Positions 7,571 to 16,235 of a DNA stretch of 64,000 nt are shown one piece after another. Under the pieces are notes generated by a model. The model had not been told where the DNA came from, did no database searches, and worked only from the letters and a program-made list of their open reading frames with translations. How positions within the stretch are numbered: position 1 is the stretch's first letter; every line of letters begins with the position of its first letter. The DNA is from DASPLX01 sp035627375. GTDB lineage: Bacteria; Pseudomonadota; Gammaproteobacteria; Burkholderiales; Burkholderiaceae_D. The stretch is from assembly GCA_035627375.1 (NCBI GenBank), contig DASPLX010000036.1:62001-126000 (forward strand), read 5' to 3'. A program made the position numbers and the translations under genes.

Positions 7571-8263
7571 TCAAGCGCGGCCGTACACCGGCACCACGGC
7601 GCCGGACGTCACCCGATTGCGGGGCGAAGCCAGGAAGAGGATGGTTGACGCGATCTCGCGCGGTGTCGGCCAGGTGTCGTGCGCCGCGCCGGGCATGGCG
7701 GCGCGGTTGGCAGGCGTGTCGATGATCGACGGCGCGACCGCATTGACCAAGACGTTTTTCGATGCGACTTCGGCGGCCAGCGCCTGGGTCAGCGCGGCGA
7801 CGGCGGCCTTGCTGACGACGTAGGCGCTCATGCCGGCGCCATATTGCGGCTCCAGCGCCTTGCGCGCCGCGACATTGACGATGCGCCCGCCGTCGGCGCC
7901 GAAGGCATGCAAGGCGGCGCGGCTGCACAGGTGGCAGCTGATCAGGTTGGCGTTCAGCATCGCCATCAAGCCTTGCTTGTCCGTGTCCGCAAGGTTGCTC
8001 ATGGCGAAACCGCCGGCGATATGGATGGAGGCATAGAGCTTTCCTTGAAAGCCTTCGTACAGGCGGGCGACCGCGCTTTCATCGGTCAGGTCGCAGTCCG
8101 GCACCAATTCCACGCTATCTTTGTAGGGGAACGCGTCGGCCTCTTTCTGCAGCACATAAGGGATGCGGCAGCGGGCGCCGGCGGCCAGCAATTCGCCGAC
8201 CACCACAGTGCCGAGCGCGCCGGTGCCGCCGGTGACGACGACGGTTCGATCGCGAAATTCCAT
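7571..8263 (-). CDS. Short-chain dehydrogenase/reductase
   Basis: This 230-aa classical SDR is started at the ATG at 8263, which follows an AAGGAG site. The frame is open further upstream, but that part lacks SDR features. The NAD(P) motif TGGTGALG is near residue 10. The NAG-type motif is replaced by IAGGF near 85. The catalytic Tyr/Lys pair is in SAYVVSKAAV near residues 155-160, preceded by a strand reading IVNVAAR instead of the usual serine-containing version. The substrate cannot be told from sequence. It sits between DUF1841 and nth on the same strand. Confidence 0.9.
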   Translation of the reverse strand: MEFRDRTVVVTGGTGALGTVVVGELLAAGARCRIPYVLQKEADAFPYKDSVELVPDCDLTDESAVARLYEGFQGKLYASIHIAGGFAMSNLADTDKQGLMAMLNANLISCHLCSRAALHAFGADGGRIVNVAARKALEPQYGAGMSAYVVSKAAVAALTQALAAEVASKNVLVNAVAPSIIDTPANRAAMPGAAHDTWPTPREIASTILFLASPRNRVTSGAVVPVYGRA

Positions 8264-8288
8264 GTTGATTCTCCTTGTCGTGAAATAT

Positions 8289-8939
8289 TCAAACGCCTTT
8301 TTCGGGCAAGGGCGTCTTGTCCTTGAATTCGCACAAATCCGCGATGACGCAGTTCCAGCACAGGGGTTTCCTGGCAATGCAGGTATAGCGGCCGTGCAGG
8401 ATCAGCCAGTGGTGCGCATCATGCCGGAATTCCTCGGGCACGAGTTTCGTCAGCTTGTCTTCGACTTCGTCGACATTCTTGCCGGGCGCGATGCCGGTAC
8501 GGTTCGATACGCGGAAGATATGCGTGTCGACCGCGATCGTCGCTTCCCCGAAGGCGGTGTTCAACACGACGTTGGCTGTCTTGCGGCCGACGCCGGGGAG
8601 CGCCTGCAAGGCTTCGCGCGTGCGCGGCACTTCGCCGCCATGCTGTTCCAGCAGGATGCGGCAGGTTTCGATGACGTTCTTGGCCTTCATCCGATACAGG
8701 CCGATCGTCTGGATATAGGGAGTCAAGCCTTCCACGCCGAGCTTATGGATCGCTGCGGGCGTATTGGCGACCGGATAGAGCTTGCGCGTCGCCTTGTTCA
8801 CCGAAACGTCGGTCGCCTGGGCTGACAAGATCACCGCGATCAGCAATTCGAACGGCGTCGTATATTCGAGTTCAGTGGTCGGGTTCGGATTCGCTTTGCG
8901 CAAGCGCTCGAAGATTTCCCGGCGTTTCGCCGCGTTCAT
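8289..8939 (-). CDS. nth: Endonuclease III
   Basis: This 216-aa base-excision-repair glycosylase/AP lyase removes oxidised pyrimidines. The helix-hairpin-helix LPGVGRKTANVVLN (about 112-125) contains the catalytic lysine. The catalytic aspartate is in VDTHIFRVSNR (about 138). The C-terminal iron-sulfur loop has the C-x6-C-x2-C-x5-C pattern (CIARKPLCWNC, then VIADLC), which binds 4Fe-4S. The start ATG at 8939 overlaps the end of rsxB by 4 bp, so translation is probably coupled. The frame is open well upstream of this start, but that region is the rsxB gene read in another frame. Confidence 0.97.
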   Translation of the reverse strand: MNAAKRREIFERLRKANPNPTTELEYTTPFELLIAVILSAQATDVSVNKATRKLYPVANTPAAIHKLGVEGLTPYIQTIGLYRMKAKNVIETCRILLEQHGGEVPRTREALQALPGVGRKTANVVLNTAFGEATIAVDTHIFRVSNRTGIAPGKNVDEVEDKLTKLVPEEFRHDAHHWLILHGRYTCIARKPLCWNCVIADLCEFKDKTPLPEKGV

Positions 8940-9667
8940 GATTGTTCCTTCTTGGCAGCTTCTTCTTGGCGTTGCCGCGCGCGTTCGATGGCGGCCTGGA
9001 TGATCGCCTTCTTGCGCGCCTGTTCGGCCTGGGCTTCCGCCGACAAGGCCGTTTCCGCCTCGACCGCTTTCAGCTTCGCCGCCGCCTTGGCAGCGAGCCG
9101 CGCTTCGTTTTCCTCGCGCTCGCGTTGCAGGCGGAAATTGCGGAAATCGTGGCGTTCGCGCGCCGCATCGGCCTGTTCCTGGGACCATGCGGCCCAGCCG
9201 GTGCGGCCTGGGGTTGCTTCGACCATCGCGATGCAGTCGACCGGGCAGGGCGGGACGCACAGGTCGCAGCCGGTGCACAGGTCCGGCGCGACTGTATGCA
9301 TCTGCTTGGCGGCGCCCACGATGGCATCGACCGGGCAAGCCTGGATGCAGAGTGTGCAGCCGATGCATAGCGTTTCGTCGATGACCGCGAGCAAACGGGG
9401 GCGTTCGATGCCGTTGCCCGGGTTCAGCGGAATCACCGGCTTGCCGAGCAGCAGCGCGAGGCGGGCTACGCCGTCGGCGCCGCCCGGCGGGCATTGGTTG
9501 TGGTTCGCGCTGCCGTCCGCCATCGCCTGCGCATAAGCCTTGCATGAGGGATAGCCGCACTTGGTGCACTGGGTTTGCGGCAACAAGTCTTCGAGCTGAT
9601 CGGCGAGCGGTTTGATCGGAGAAACGGACACGGCGGAAAGAAGGGGCAACGAACGGAAAGACGACAT
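8936..9667 (-). CDS. rsxB: RnfB/RsxB-type electron transport ferredoxin
   Basis: This 243-aa protein begins with a 4Fe-4S domain of the RnfB type (CTKCGYPSCKAYAQAM with a later Cys in NQCPPGG). Two classical 4Fe-4S ferredoxin motifs follow: CIGCTLCIQACPVDA and CTGCDLCVPPCPVDC. From about residue 165 it continues as a long Ala/Glu/Arg-rich charged coiled region. It lacks the N-terminal membrane helix of complete RnfB, and none of the other rnf genes is nearby. This is the usual short betaproteobacterial form found next to nth. It may donate electrons to iron-sulfur repair or SoxR reduction, which is inferred only. Confidence 0.9.
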   Translation of the reverse strand: MSSFRSLPLLSAVSVSPIKPLADQLEDLLPQTQCTKCGYPSCKAYAQAMADGSANHNQCPPGGADGVARLALLLGKPVIPLNPGNGIERPRLLAVIDETLCIGCTLCIQACPVDAIVGAAKQMHTVAPDLCTGCDLCVPPCPVDCIAMVEATPGRTGWAAWSQEQADAARERHDFRNFRLQREREENEARLAAKAAAKLKAVEAETALSAEAQAEQARKKAIIQAAIERARQRQEEAAKKEQS

Positions 9668-9751
9668 TATCGGATGATCACGTCTTTTTCACCAGACGCG
9701 CTTGCAGGGACGGGAATGCCCGCAAGCCGGATGAAATCGAGGGCGCCAAAC

Positions 9752-9784
9752 AAAAAAGCCGCTCATCCCGAGGACGAGCGGCTC
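9752..9784 (-). terminator. Rho-independent terminator of phaZ
   Basis: The stem pairs GCCGCTC (9758-9764) with GAGCGGC (9776-9782). The A-run at 9752-9757 becomes the U-tract on the minus strand. It lies 20 bp beyond the phaZ stop. Confidence 0.8.
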
Positions 9785-9803
9785 GCGCATGGCAACGAAA
9801 GAA

Positions 9804-11039
9804 TCAGGAATTCGCCTTGATGAATTCCGCGATCTTGGGCGCAATGTTCTCACGCCAGCGACGGCCCGAGAAAATACCGTAATGGCCGCACTTCGGCGCC
9901 GTGAAATGCTGCTTCTTCGATTTCGGAATCGAGGAGCATAGCTCGTGCGCCGCTTTGGTCTGGCCCGCGCCGGAAATATCGTCCAGCTCGCCTTCGATCG
10001 TGAACAGGGCGACGCTCTTGATGTCTTGCGGGCGCACCAGCTTGCCTTCCACTTTCCAGGTGCCCATCGGCAGACGGAATTCCTGGAACACCGTCTGGAT
10101 CGTCTCGAGATAGTACTCGGCCGGCATGTCGAGCACGGCGTTGTATTCGTCGTAGAACCTGCGATGCTCCTCGGCCGATTCCTGGTCGCCGGCGCGCAGG
10201 TGCATGTAGAAGTCCCAGTGGCTTTGCGCATGGCGGCCCGGGTTCATGGCAATGAAGCCGGCATGCTGCAGGAAGCCAGGATAGACCTTGCGGCCGAAAC
10301 CCGGATAGTTCGCCGGTACGGCATAGATGACCTTGTTCTCGAACCAGGAATACGGCTTCTTCGTCGCCAGATCGTTAACCTGGGTCGGCGACTTGCGCGG
10401 ATCGATCGGACCGCCCATCATCGTCATCGTCTTCGGCAGCTTCGGATCGTTATCGCTCGCCATCAGCGAAATGGCGGCCAGCACCGGGACCGTGGGCTGG
10501 CAGACGGAAATCACGTGCACGTCGGGGCCGAGCAGGCGGATGAACTCCTGCACATAGTAGACATAGTCGTGCAAATGGAACGGTCCATCCGCGGCCGGCA
10601 CCATGCGCGCGTCGATCCAGTCGGTGATATAGACATCATGCTCCGGCAACAGCGTGCGCACGGTATCGCGCAGCAGGGTTGCATGATGTCCGGACAACGG
10701 CGCGACCAGCAGCACTTTCGGCTGTTTCAGCGCCGCGAATTCCCTTTCCTTCAAATCCTTGCGGAAGTGCAGCAGCTTGCAGAACGGTTTGTGCAGCGTC
10801 GTTTCTTCGATGATCGGTACGGTTTTATCGCCGACGACGGTAGTGCCGATGCCGAACGCCGGCTTTTCATAGTCCTTGCCGAGGCGGTACATCAACTCGT
10901 AACCGGCGGCGATGCGCTGGGCGAACGGCGTATGTGCGAACGGGGAGACCGGATTCGTGAAGAGCTTGGACGACGCTTCGGCCCATTGGATCAATGGATT
11001 CAGGAAGGCGCGATTCAACTCGTGAAATTGATAAAGCAT
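9804..11039 (-). CDS. phaZ: Intracellular poly(3-hydroxybutyrate) depolymerase
   Basis: This 411-aa protein matches the intracellular PHB depolymerase family (PhaZ1/PhaZa of Cupriavidus). The lipase-box-like motif has cysteine as nucleophile: VISVCQPTVPVL, Cys180. The aspartate (ELDDISGAGQ, about 350) and histidine (PKCGHYGIFSGRRWR, about 383) of the triad are in place. It mobilises stored PHB granules inside the cell. The ATG at 11039 is chosen because homologues begin MLYQFHELNRAF and a GAAGAGG site precedes it, although the frame is open a further 28 codons. There is a terminator downstream, and the gene forms its own unit. Confidence 0.95.
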   Translation of the reverse strand: MLYQFHELNRAFLNPLIQWAEASSKLFTNPVSPFAHTPFAQRIAAGYELMYRLGKDYEKPAFGIGTTVVGDKTVPIIEETTLHKPFCKLLHFRKDLKEREFAALKQPKVLLVAPLSGHHATLLRDTVRTLLPEHDVYITDWIDARMVPAADGPFHLHDYVYYVQEFIRLLGPDVHVISVCQPTVPVLAAISLMASDNDPKLPKTMTMMGGPIDPRKSPTQVNDLATKKPYSWFENKVIYAVPANYPGFGRKVYPGFLQHAGFIAMNPGRHAQSHWDFYMHLRAGDQESAEEHRRFYDEYNAVLDMPAEYYLETIQTVFQEFRLPMGTWKVEGKLVRPQDIKSVALFTIEGELDDISGAGQTKAAHELCSSIPKSKKQHFTAPKCGHYGIFSGRRWRENIAPKIAEFIKANS

Positions 11040-11680
11040 ATGAACCTCTTCGGTCGATACCGGTACTACGATTGTCCAGATAAAATCTTGTTGCCGCAAT
11101 GCATCATCAGCAAGTTTCGTCAATATTTCTTCACGGAGCCATGGCTGCTGAATCTTGTTGTAAAAAATGCACTGCTTTCTGGCCGTTCACTTTTAGACCT
11201 TGATGCATGTCAATCAAGGCGCGATGTTACAAGACTATTTGTGGCGCGCAAAGGCCTTTTCCTTACTACCGCAAGGAACCGTATTCCAAATTATTGGACG
11301 GTCGGGCGCTTTGTTTGCCGACGGGAGACGTTGTTCGCTAGGGCGGAACTCGCATCATGCAATACAGCCGTTGTCCCGGTTATTGTCCGCTTTTCGTGCT
11401 CTCATGTTATGGCGCGTCTTCTCTTGAAATGCTGCTTCGTACGAGAGAGGTAAGCAGAAAAGATGCCAGGGGAGCGCGGGCAGCCGTTGGTCCCCCGTAA
11501 AACCAAGGAAGTTGCGCCGCCGGTGAATTGCCGCCGGTATTGTTTGGTTCGTTTCGCGCTCGGGAACCGGGCGGAATTTGCCTGCGGTATCGATGCCGCA
11601 TCGCACGATCATCCGACGCGAAGTGTGTGATTTTTACCGATGGAGTGGGATGCCGGCCAACAGATGGGGCGCTGTAGAAA
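11040..11680. other. Non-coding gap upstream of phaZ
   Basis: About 640 bp separate phaZ from the terminator of the ferredoxin reductase gene. Short open frames exist on both strands, but none has a good start, a ribosome-binding site or protein-like composition. A segment near 11088-11105 (TTGTTGCCGCAATGC) resembles half of the palindrome at the phasin promoter and may be regulatory for phaZ. Otherwise I see nothing I can support. Confidence 0.5.
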
Positions 11681-11710
11681 CAAAAACGCCTCTTCGCTGA
11701 AGAGGCGTTC
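11681..11710 (-). terminator. Rho-independent terminator of the ferredoxin reductase gene
   Basis: An 11-bp perfect stem pairs AACGCCTCTTC (11685-11695) with GAAGAGGCGTT (11699-11709) across a 3-nt loop. The upstream A-run forms the U-tract on the minus strand, just past the stop at 11731. Confidence 0.88.
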
Positions 11711-11730
11711 GAGGCGGGAATTTTCGCGTA

Positions 11731-12837
11731 TCAATCGAAAACCGGGGTTTCCACGCCGAGAATCTTGTGCAGTTTCGGCGAAGTCGTCGTGTATTGCATG
11801 TGGATTTTCTTTTCCGGAAAGATATAGGGGGCCGCGCCGAATGCCGCCAATGCCGCTTCGTGGAAGCCCGACAGGATCAGTTTCTTTTTGCCCGGATAAG
11901 TGTTGATGTCGCCAACCGCGAAAATGCCCGGCACGTTGGTTTCGAACTTTTCGGTGCTGACGACTTTCAATTGCTTGCGCTCGATATCCAATCCCCATTC
12001 GGCGATCGGGCCGAGCTTCGGCGACAGGCCGAAGAAGACGAGCAGGTCGTCGAGCGGCAGGCGGCGCGTCACGCCGTCAGCCCCGGTGACCTTGATCTCG
12101 GAGATCCTGTCGTCCTTTTCCTCGAGCCCGGTCACTTGGCCGACCAGGAATTGCATCTCGTAGTTTTCGCAGAGCTCCTTCATTTTCGCGACCGAAGCCG
12201 GCGCGGCGCGGAACTCTTCGCGGCGATGCACGAGCACGATCGACTCCGCCTTGCCGACCAGATCGAGCGCCCAATCGAGCGCGGAGTCGCCGCCGCCGCA
12301 GATCACGAGGTTCTTGCCGTGAAAGCGGGTTGGATCCTTGACGCGATAAAAGACTTGCGAGCCTTCGTGCTTCTCGATGCCTTCGACCTTCAGCGTGCGC
12401 GGCTGGAACGAACCGACGCCCGCGGCGATGAAAATGGTCTTGGTGATGAAGCGCGTGCCGATCGAGGTCTCGACATTGAAGCGGCCGTCTTCGCGGCGCT
12501 CGACCACGGTGACTTCCTGGCCGAGGTGGAAGGTCGGTTCGAAGGGCTCGATCTGCTTCAGAAGGTTGTCGGTCAATTCCTGGCCGGTGCAGACCGGCAC
12601 CGCGGGAATGTCGTAGATCGGCTTGTCCGGATAGAGCTCGACGCATTGGCCGCCGACTTTCGGCAGCGAATCGATCACGTGCGCCTTGATTTCCAGGAGG
12701 CCGAGTTCGAAGACCTGGAACAGGCCGACCGGACCGGCGCCGACAATGACGGCATCGGCGTCGATCGGAGCCTTGTCGGAAGCGGCGGCATTCGGCGGGA
12801 GAGTGGAGTCCATACGACTGTCAAGTTCCTGTTTCAT
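11731..12837 (-). CDS. Ferredoxin--NADP+ reductase, thioredoxin-reductase-like type
   Basis: This 368-aa flavoprotein has an N-terminal FAD motif (VIVGAGPVGLFQVFELG, about 31-47), then KVGGQCVELYPDKPIYDIP, a second nucleotide-binding motif for NADPH (LVICGGGDSALDWAL, about 185-199) with HRREEFRA, and the terminal FAD-contact FAVGDINTYPGKKKLI. It lacks the redox-active CxxC of thioredoxin reductase, as expected for this reductase type (Bacillus YumC-like). The start is uncertain: ATG 12837 or ATG 12813 (360 aa), with an AGGAA site about 14 nt before the latter. It lies just downstream of fdxA, a natural electron partner. Confidence 0.93.
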   Translation of the reverse strand: MKQELDSRMDSTLPPNAAASDKAPIDADAVIVGAGPVGLFQVFELGLLEIKAHVIDSLPKVGGQCVELYPDKPIYDIPAVPVCTGQELTDNLLKQIEPFEPTFHLGQEVTVVERREDGRFNVETSIGTRFITKTIFIAAGVGSFQPRTLKVEGIEKHEGSQVFYRVKDPTRFHGKNLVICGGGDSALDWALDLVGKAESIVLVHRREEFRAAPASVAKMKELCENYEMQFLVGQVTGLEEKDDRISEIKVTGADGVTRRLPLDDLLVFFGLSPKLGPIAEWGLDIERKQLKVVSTEKFETNVPGIFAVGDINTYPGKKKLILSGFHEAALAAFGAAPYIFPEKKIHMQYTTTSPKLHKILGVETPVFD

Positions 12838-12868
12838 GATGAGTATCCGGGGCGCCCCGCTTTCGCAA

Positions 12869-12925
12869 TCGAGCATGGCGATCGCGCCGGACGCCGATAG
12901 GGGGCGGCGGATTCGAGAACCCGCC
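12869..12925 (-). promoter_or_regulatory. GC-rich hairpin between fdxA and the reductase gene
   Basis: On the minus strand GGCGGCGGG pairs with TCCGCCGCC around a short TTCTCGAA-type loop, in the 115-bp gap between the fdxA stop and the reductase start. No U-tract follows. It may adjust the ratio of ferredoxin to reductase mRNA by partial termination or 3'-end protection, which is inferred from position only. Confidence 0.35.
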
Positions 12926-12951
12926 GCCGATAAAAGCAAAAGAGGACCGGC

Positions 12952-13275
12952 TTAGCGTGCGAGATGCTGCAGCTTTTCCTTGACGTCTTTCCATTCGTCA
13001 GCGTCGGGAAGCGGCGCTTTCGTCTTGGTGATCGACGGCCACTTGCGCGCCAACTCGACGTTCAGCTTGATGAATTCCTGCTGATCGGCCGGGACGTCTT
13101 CTTCGGCATAGATCGCATTGACCGGACATTCCGCGACGCAGACGGCGCAGTCGATGCATTCATCCGGATCGATCGCGAGGAAATTGGGGCCTTCGCGGAA
13201 GCAGTCCACCGGGCATACATCTACGCAGTCGGTATAACGGCAGCGGATGCAGGATTCGGTCACAACGTGGGTCAT
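12952..13275 (-). CDS. fdxA: Seven-iron ferredoxin (3Fe-4S/4Fe-4S)
   Basis: This 107-aa FdxA-type ferredoxin has cysteines in CIRCRYTDCVDVCPVDCF (first cluster site, with the spacing used for a 3Fe-4S plus shared cysteine) and CIDCAVCVAECPVNAIY (4Fe-4S). The C-terminal extension rich in Lys/Trp (ARKWPSITK, DEWKDVKEKL) is standard for the proteobacterial FdxA group. It is a soluble low-potential electron carrier. The ferredoxin reductase gene follows in the same direction, so the pair likely passes electrons from NADPH to iron-sulfur acceptors. Confidence 0.96.
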   Translation of the reverse strand: MTHVVTESCIRCRYTDCVDVCPVDCFREGPNFLAIDPDECIDCAVCVAECPVNAIYAEEDVPADQQEFIKLNVELARKWPSITKTKAPLPDADEWKDVKEKLQHLAR

Positions 13276-13642
13276 AACAGTCCTATCTCAAAATTAAATT
13301 CCCTGAAGCCTGCCGGGCATCAATGGCGCGCAACTGAGTGGCGCCAAGCGTAAACACCCAGCTGCAAAGCCTTGTATTTTAAGGCAAAACGAGGTTTCCA
13401 ACAAACCAAGCTTATACAGTTTATGAATAAGCAAATGCGCTTTTTTTGATCTGAAAGCGTTGACCATGCACGGCGGCGAGGCTTGAAGTCGAGGTTCTTT
13501 CCGTCATGCGGCGCCCGCGATGAATTCTTTGCGTTCGTCGTTTGAATTTAAATCATGCCGCCCGTCGGTCACATTTCCGGTTGCTTCGGCTACACTCGAA
13601 TCACTTCACCGCCGCCCCGTTTTTGCTCTTCACAAGGCCATC
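13276..13642. other. Intergenic region between fdxA and lutC
   Basis: These 367 bp separate divergent genes. The part nearer fdxA is A/T-rich and probably holds its leftward promoter. I find no RNA gene, repeat or convincing small frame. An open frame does run into lutC from 13520, but it lacks a ribosome-binding site and family similarity before 13643. Confidence 0.5.
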
Positions 13643-14305
13643 ATGGACACCACCGCAGCCCGACAGGCGATCTTCAAACGCATCCGCGAGGCGCAAGGCC
13701 GGCCGTCCGAGGTCACCCAGGTCGAGCGCGATGCCGTGCGGGATTATCTGGCCCGTCATCCGCAAGGGCCGCGTCCCGATCTGGGAGGCGATCTGGCGCG
13801 GCGTTTTCGCGAGCAGGCGCTGCGCATGTCGGACACGGTCCAGGAAGTGGCCGCGACAACGGAAGTGCCGCAAGCCGTGGCGCGTTATCTCGATGCCGTC
13901 GGCGTGGCGCGACGGGCCGTTGCCTGGAATACCCTGGCGGACCTGGCATGGCGGTCCGCCGATATCGAGGTCGAGTTCCGCCGTCCCCGCAACGAGGATC
14001 TGGTCGGCATCACCGGCTGCTTCTGCGCCGTGGCCGAGACCGGCAGCCTGATGCTGTTGTCCGGCCCGGACACCTTCGCTTCCGCCAGCTTGCTGCCGGA
14101 AACGCATATCGCCGTCCTGCCGGCTTCGCGCATCGTCGCCGGCATGGAAGATGCCTTCGCCCTGGCACGCGCCGAATGCGGTGAGTTGCCGCGTGCCGCC
14201 AACTTCATCTCCGGCCCCTCGCGTACCGGAGACATCGAACAGACGATCGTGCTCGGCGCGCACGGGCCCTACCGCGTCCATGTGATTGTCGTGACCGACG
14301 CCTGA
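13643..14305 (+). CDS. lutC: LutC/YkgG-type lactate utilization protein (LUD domain)
   Basis: This 220-aa LUD-domain protein is started at the ATG at 13643 (MDTTAARQAIFKRIREAQG), the typical LutC beginning. The core contains GITGCFCAVAETGSLML and PETHIAVLPASRIVAGMEDAF, then ISGPSRTGDIEQTIVLGAHGPYRVHVI, the most conserved family segment. LutC acts with LutA and LutB to oxidise L-lactate to pyruvate. Here it stands alone, about 12.5 kb from the lutA-lutB pair, instead of closing that operon. The identification is firm, but its pairing with that distant operon is inferred. Confidence 0.93.
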   Translation: MDTTAARQAIFKRIREAQGRPSEVTQVERDAVRDYLARHPQGPRPDLGGDLARRFREQALRMSDTVQEVAATTEVPQAVARYLDAVGVARRAVAWNTLADLAWRSADIEVEFRRPRNEDLVGITGCFCAVAETGSLMLLSGPDTFASASLLPETHIAVLPASRIVAGMEDAFALARAECGELPRAANFISGPSRTGDIEQTIVLGAHGPYRVHVIVVTDA

Positions 14306-14442
14306 TGCGGAGAAGTACGTGGAATCACGTACGAGGCTTCCAATCCGGCGGGATGCGCATTATTCCGGGCTACAATAGCCGCGCCTGGCGCATCGGGCCG
14401 CCGTTCGCGCAGGCCGGACAAGAACATCCATGGAGACGGTAA

Positions 14443-15849
14443 TTGCGCGCAAAGTTTCTTTCGGCCTTGCTGGGCCTCGTTCCCGCCTTGACCCATGCAG
14501 CAGAACTCGACGGTCGCCAGCTCACGGGCTGGTGGAGCGTGCCGTTCGTCGGTCTGCTGCTGTCGATCGCATTGCTTCCCTTGCTCAAGCCGAATTTCTG
14601 GCACCACCATTTCGGGAAGGTGGCGCTGGGCTGGGCATTGGCGTTCCTGCTCCCATGCGCGTTTTTTTTCGGCGCCGGGACCGCGGCGCAAGGTGCGGTT
14701 CACGCATTCACGGCGGAGTTCATTCCCTTCATCATCCTGGTTTCGGCCCTGTTCGTCGTCGCCGGCGGCATTTGCGTGCGCGGCAATCTGCACGGTACGC
14801 CGGCGTTGAATACCGGGCTGCTCGCGCTGGGCACCGTGCTGGCCAGCGTGATGGGAACGACAGGCGCATCGATGCTGCTGATCCGACCGCTGATCCGGGC
14901 CAACGACAACCGCAAGCATGCGGTTCACATCGTCGTCTTCTTCATTTTCCTGGTCGCGAATGCCGGCGGGTCGCTGACGCCGTTGGGCGATCCGCCGTTG
15001 TTCCTCGGTTTTTTGAAGGGCATCGATTTCTTCTGGACGATGCGGAACATCTTTCCCGAGACGCTGTTCCTGTGCGGCGCCTTGCTCCTTATTTTCTATT
15101 TCCTCGATCTCCACTACTACCGCAACAAGGAGGAGATTCGGCCGCTCGAACTGGATCCGACGCCCGACTCGGCGCTCACGATCGAAGGCAAGGGCAACTT
15201 CGCGTTGCTGGCGGCGGTGGTCGGCTTGGTGCTGATGAGCGGCGTCTGGCGTCCGGGCGTGTCGCTGGTCGTGCTCGGCACGCATGTCGAGCTGCAGAAC
15301 CTGGTGCGCGATGTGTTGCTGCTCGGCGTCATCTTCGTTTCGCTGCGCATCACGCCCGCTTCGGCGCATGAAGGCAACGGCTTCTCATGGGGGCCGATCC
15401 AGGAGGTGGCGAAACTGTTCGCCGCCATCTTCATCACGATCATTCCGGTGATCGCGATGCTGCGCGCCGGCGGCGACGGCGTGTTCGCGCCCGTGATCCG
15501 CGCCGTGACCGGCGCCGACGGCCAGCCGATCGATGCCATGTACTTCTGGGCCACCGGCTTGCTATCGTCCTTTCTCGATAACGCGCCGACCTATCTCGTC
15601 TTCTTCAACACGGCCGGCGGCGACGCCAAGGCCTTGATGACGACGCTCGGCCCGACTCTCGCGGCGATTTCCTGCGGCGCGGTGTTCATGGGCGCCAACA
15701 GCTACATCGGCAATGCGCCGAACCTGATGGTGAAGGCGATCGCCGAAGAGCGCGGAATCCGGATGCCGTCTTTCTTCGGCTATCTGGGTTGGTCCTGTGC
15801 CATACTCTTGCCCTTGTTCGCACTGATGACGCTGATTTTTTTCCGTTAG
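14443..15849 (+). CDS. Sodium:proton antiporter / citrate-transporter-like permease
   Basis: This 468-aa inner-membrane protein has an N-terminal hydrophobic segment and about eleven further helices. Signature stretches are VMGTTGASMLLIRPLIRAN, NAGGSLTPLGDPPLFLG and ATGLLSSFLDNAPTYLVFFN, with GANSYIGNAPNLMVKAIAEE near the end. These belong to the ion-transporter superfamily group annotated as NhaD-like antiporters or putative citrate transporters. The start is a TTG at 14443 preceded by GGAGACGG. The polar motifs GTTGAS and SSFLDNAP match the two ion-binding regions of the superfamily. The transported ion is not certain. It is followed 13 bp later by a PHA-system gene. Confidence 0.9.
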   Translation: MRAKFLSALLGLVPALTHAAELDGRQLTGWWSVPFVGLLLSIALLPLLKPNFWHHHFGKVALGWALAFLLPCAFFFGAGTAAQGAVHAFTAEFIPFIILVSALFVVAGGICVRGNLHGTPALNTGLLALGTVLASVMGTTGASMLLIRPLIRANDNRKHAVHIVVFFIFLVANAGGSLTPLGDPPLFLGFLKGIDFFWTMRNIFPETLFLCGALLLIFYFLDLHYYRNKEEIRPLELDPTPDSALTIEGKGNFALLAAVVGLVLMSGVWRPGVSLVVLGTHVELQNLVRDVLLLGVIFVSLRITPASAHEGNGFSWGPIQEVAKLFAAIFITIIPVIAMLRAGGDGVFAPVIRAVTGADGQPIDAMYFWATGLLSSFLDNAPTYLVFFNTAGGDAKALMTTLGPTLAAISCGAVFMGANSYIGNAPNLMVKAIAEERGIRMPSFFGYLGWSCAILLPLFALMTLIFFR

Positions 15850-15862
15850 GAGGAGCGCGGGG

Positions 15863-16147
15863 ATGGCCCACATCAATATCACGCAAAAACACAAGCTGAC
15901 GCACAAGAAGGCGAAGGCCGCCGCGCAAAAGGTGGCCGACAAGCTGGCCGAGGAACACGGCATGGAATGCGAATGGGACGGCGACGTCCTGCTGTTCAAA
16001 CGCAGCGGCGTATCCGGGAAGCTGGTGCTGGAAGAGCATGCGGCGACCATCGAGATCACGCTCGGCTTCCTGCTCATGGCCTTTGCCGGCAAGATCGAGG
16101 AAGAAGTCGGCAAGAGCATGAAGAAGGTATTCGCGGCCAAGGAATGA
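15863..16147 (+). CDS. Polyhydroxyalkanoic acid system family protein
   Basis: This small basic protein of 94 aa matches the PHA-granule-region family. It starts MAHINITQKHKLTHKKAKAAAQKVADKLAEEHGM, then has CEWDGDVLLFKRSGVSGKLVLEEHAATIEITLGFLLMAF and a closing KIEEEVGKSMKKVF. It is thought to associate with PHA granules or their regulation, and the exact role is unknown. GGAGG lies just before the ATG, and the gene probably shares the antiporter transcript. A strong terminator follows. Confidence 0.9.
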   Translation: MAHINITQKHKLTHKKAKAAAQKVADKLAEEHGMECEWDGDVLLFKRSGVSGKLVLEEHAATIEITLGFLLMAFAGKIEEEVGKSMKKVFAAKE

Positions 16148-16164
16148 GAATCCTCGGTCCCAAG

Positions 16165-16200
16165 AAAAAGGCCGCGTCGGAAGACGCGGCCTTTTTTCTC
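16165..16200 (+). terminator. Rho-independent terminator
   Basis: A 10-bp stem (AGGCCGCGTC at 16169-16178 with GACGCGGCCT at 16183-16192) has a GGAA loop and a T-run at 16192-16197. The A-run before it could also serve leftward transcripts. Confidence 0.9.
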
Positions 16201-16235
16201 CGGGCGTGAGAGGCGCCGTTTGGAGGCGAGAGGGG

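Noticed and set aside
8940..9569. Upstream extension of the nth frame, suggesting a fusion protein
   Set aside because: This part is rsxB read in another frame. The nth start with homology is at 8939, and the extension is Arg/Pro-rich.
11200..11612. Short open frames in the gap upstream of phaZ
   Set aside because: They lack ribosome-binding sites, codon bias and similarity that I can recognise.
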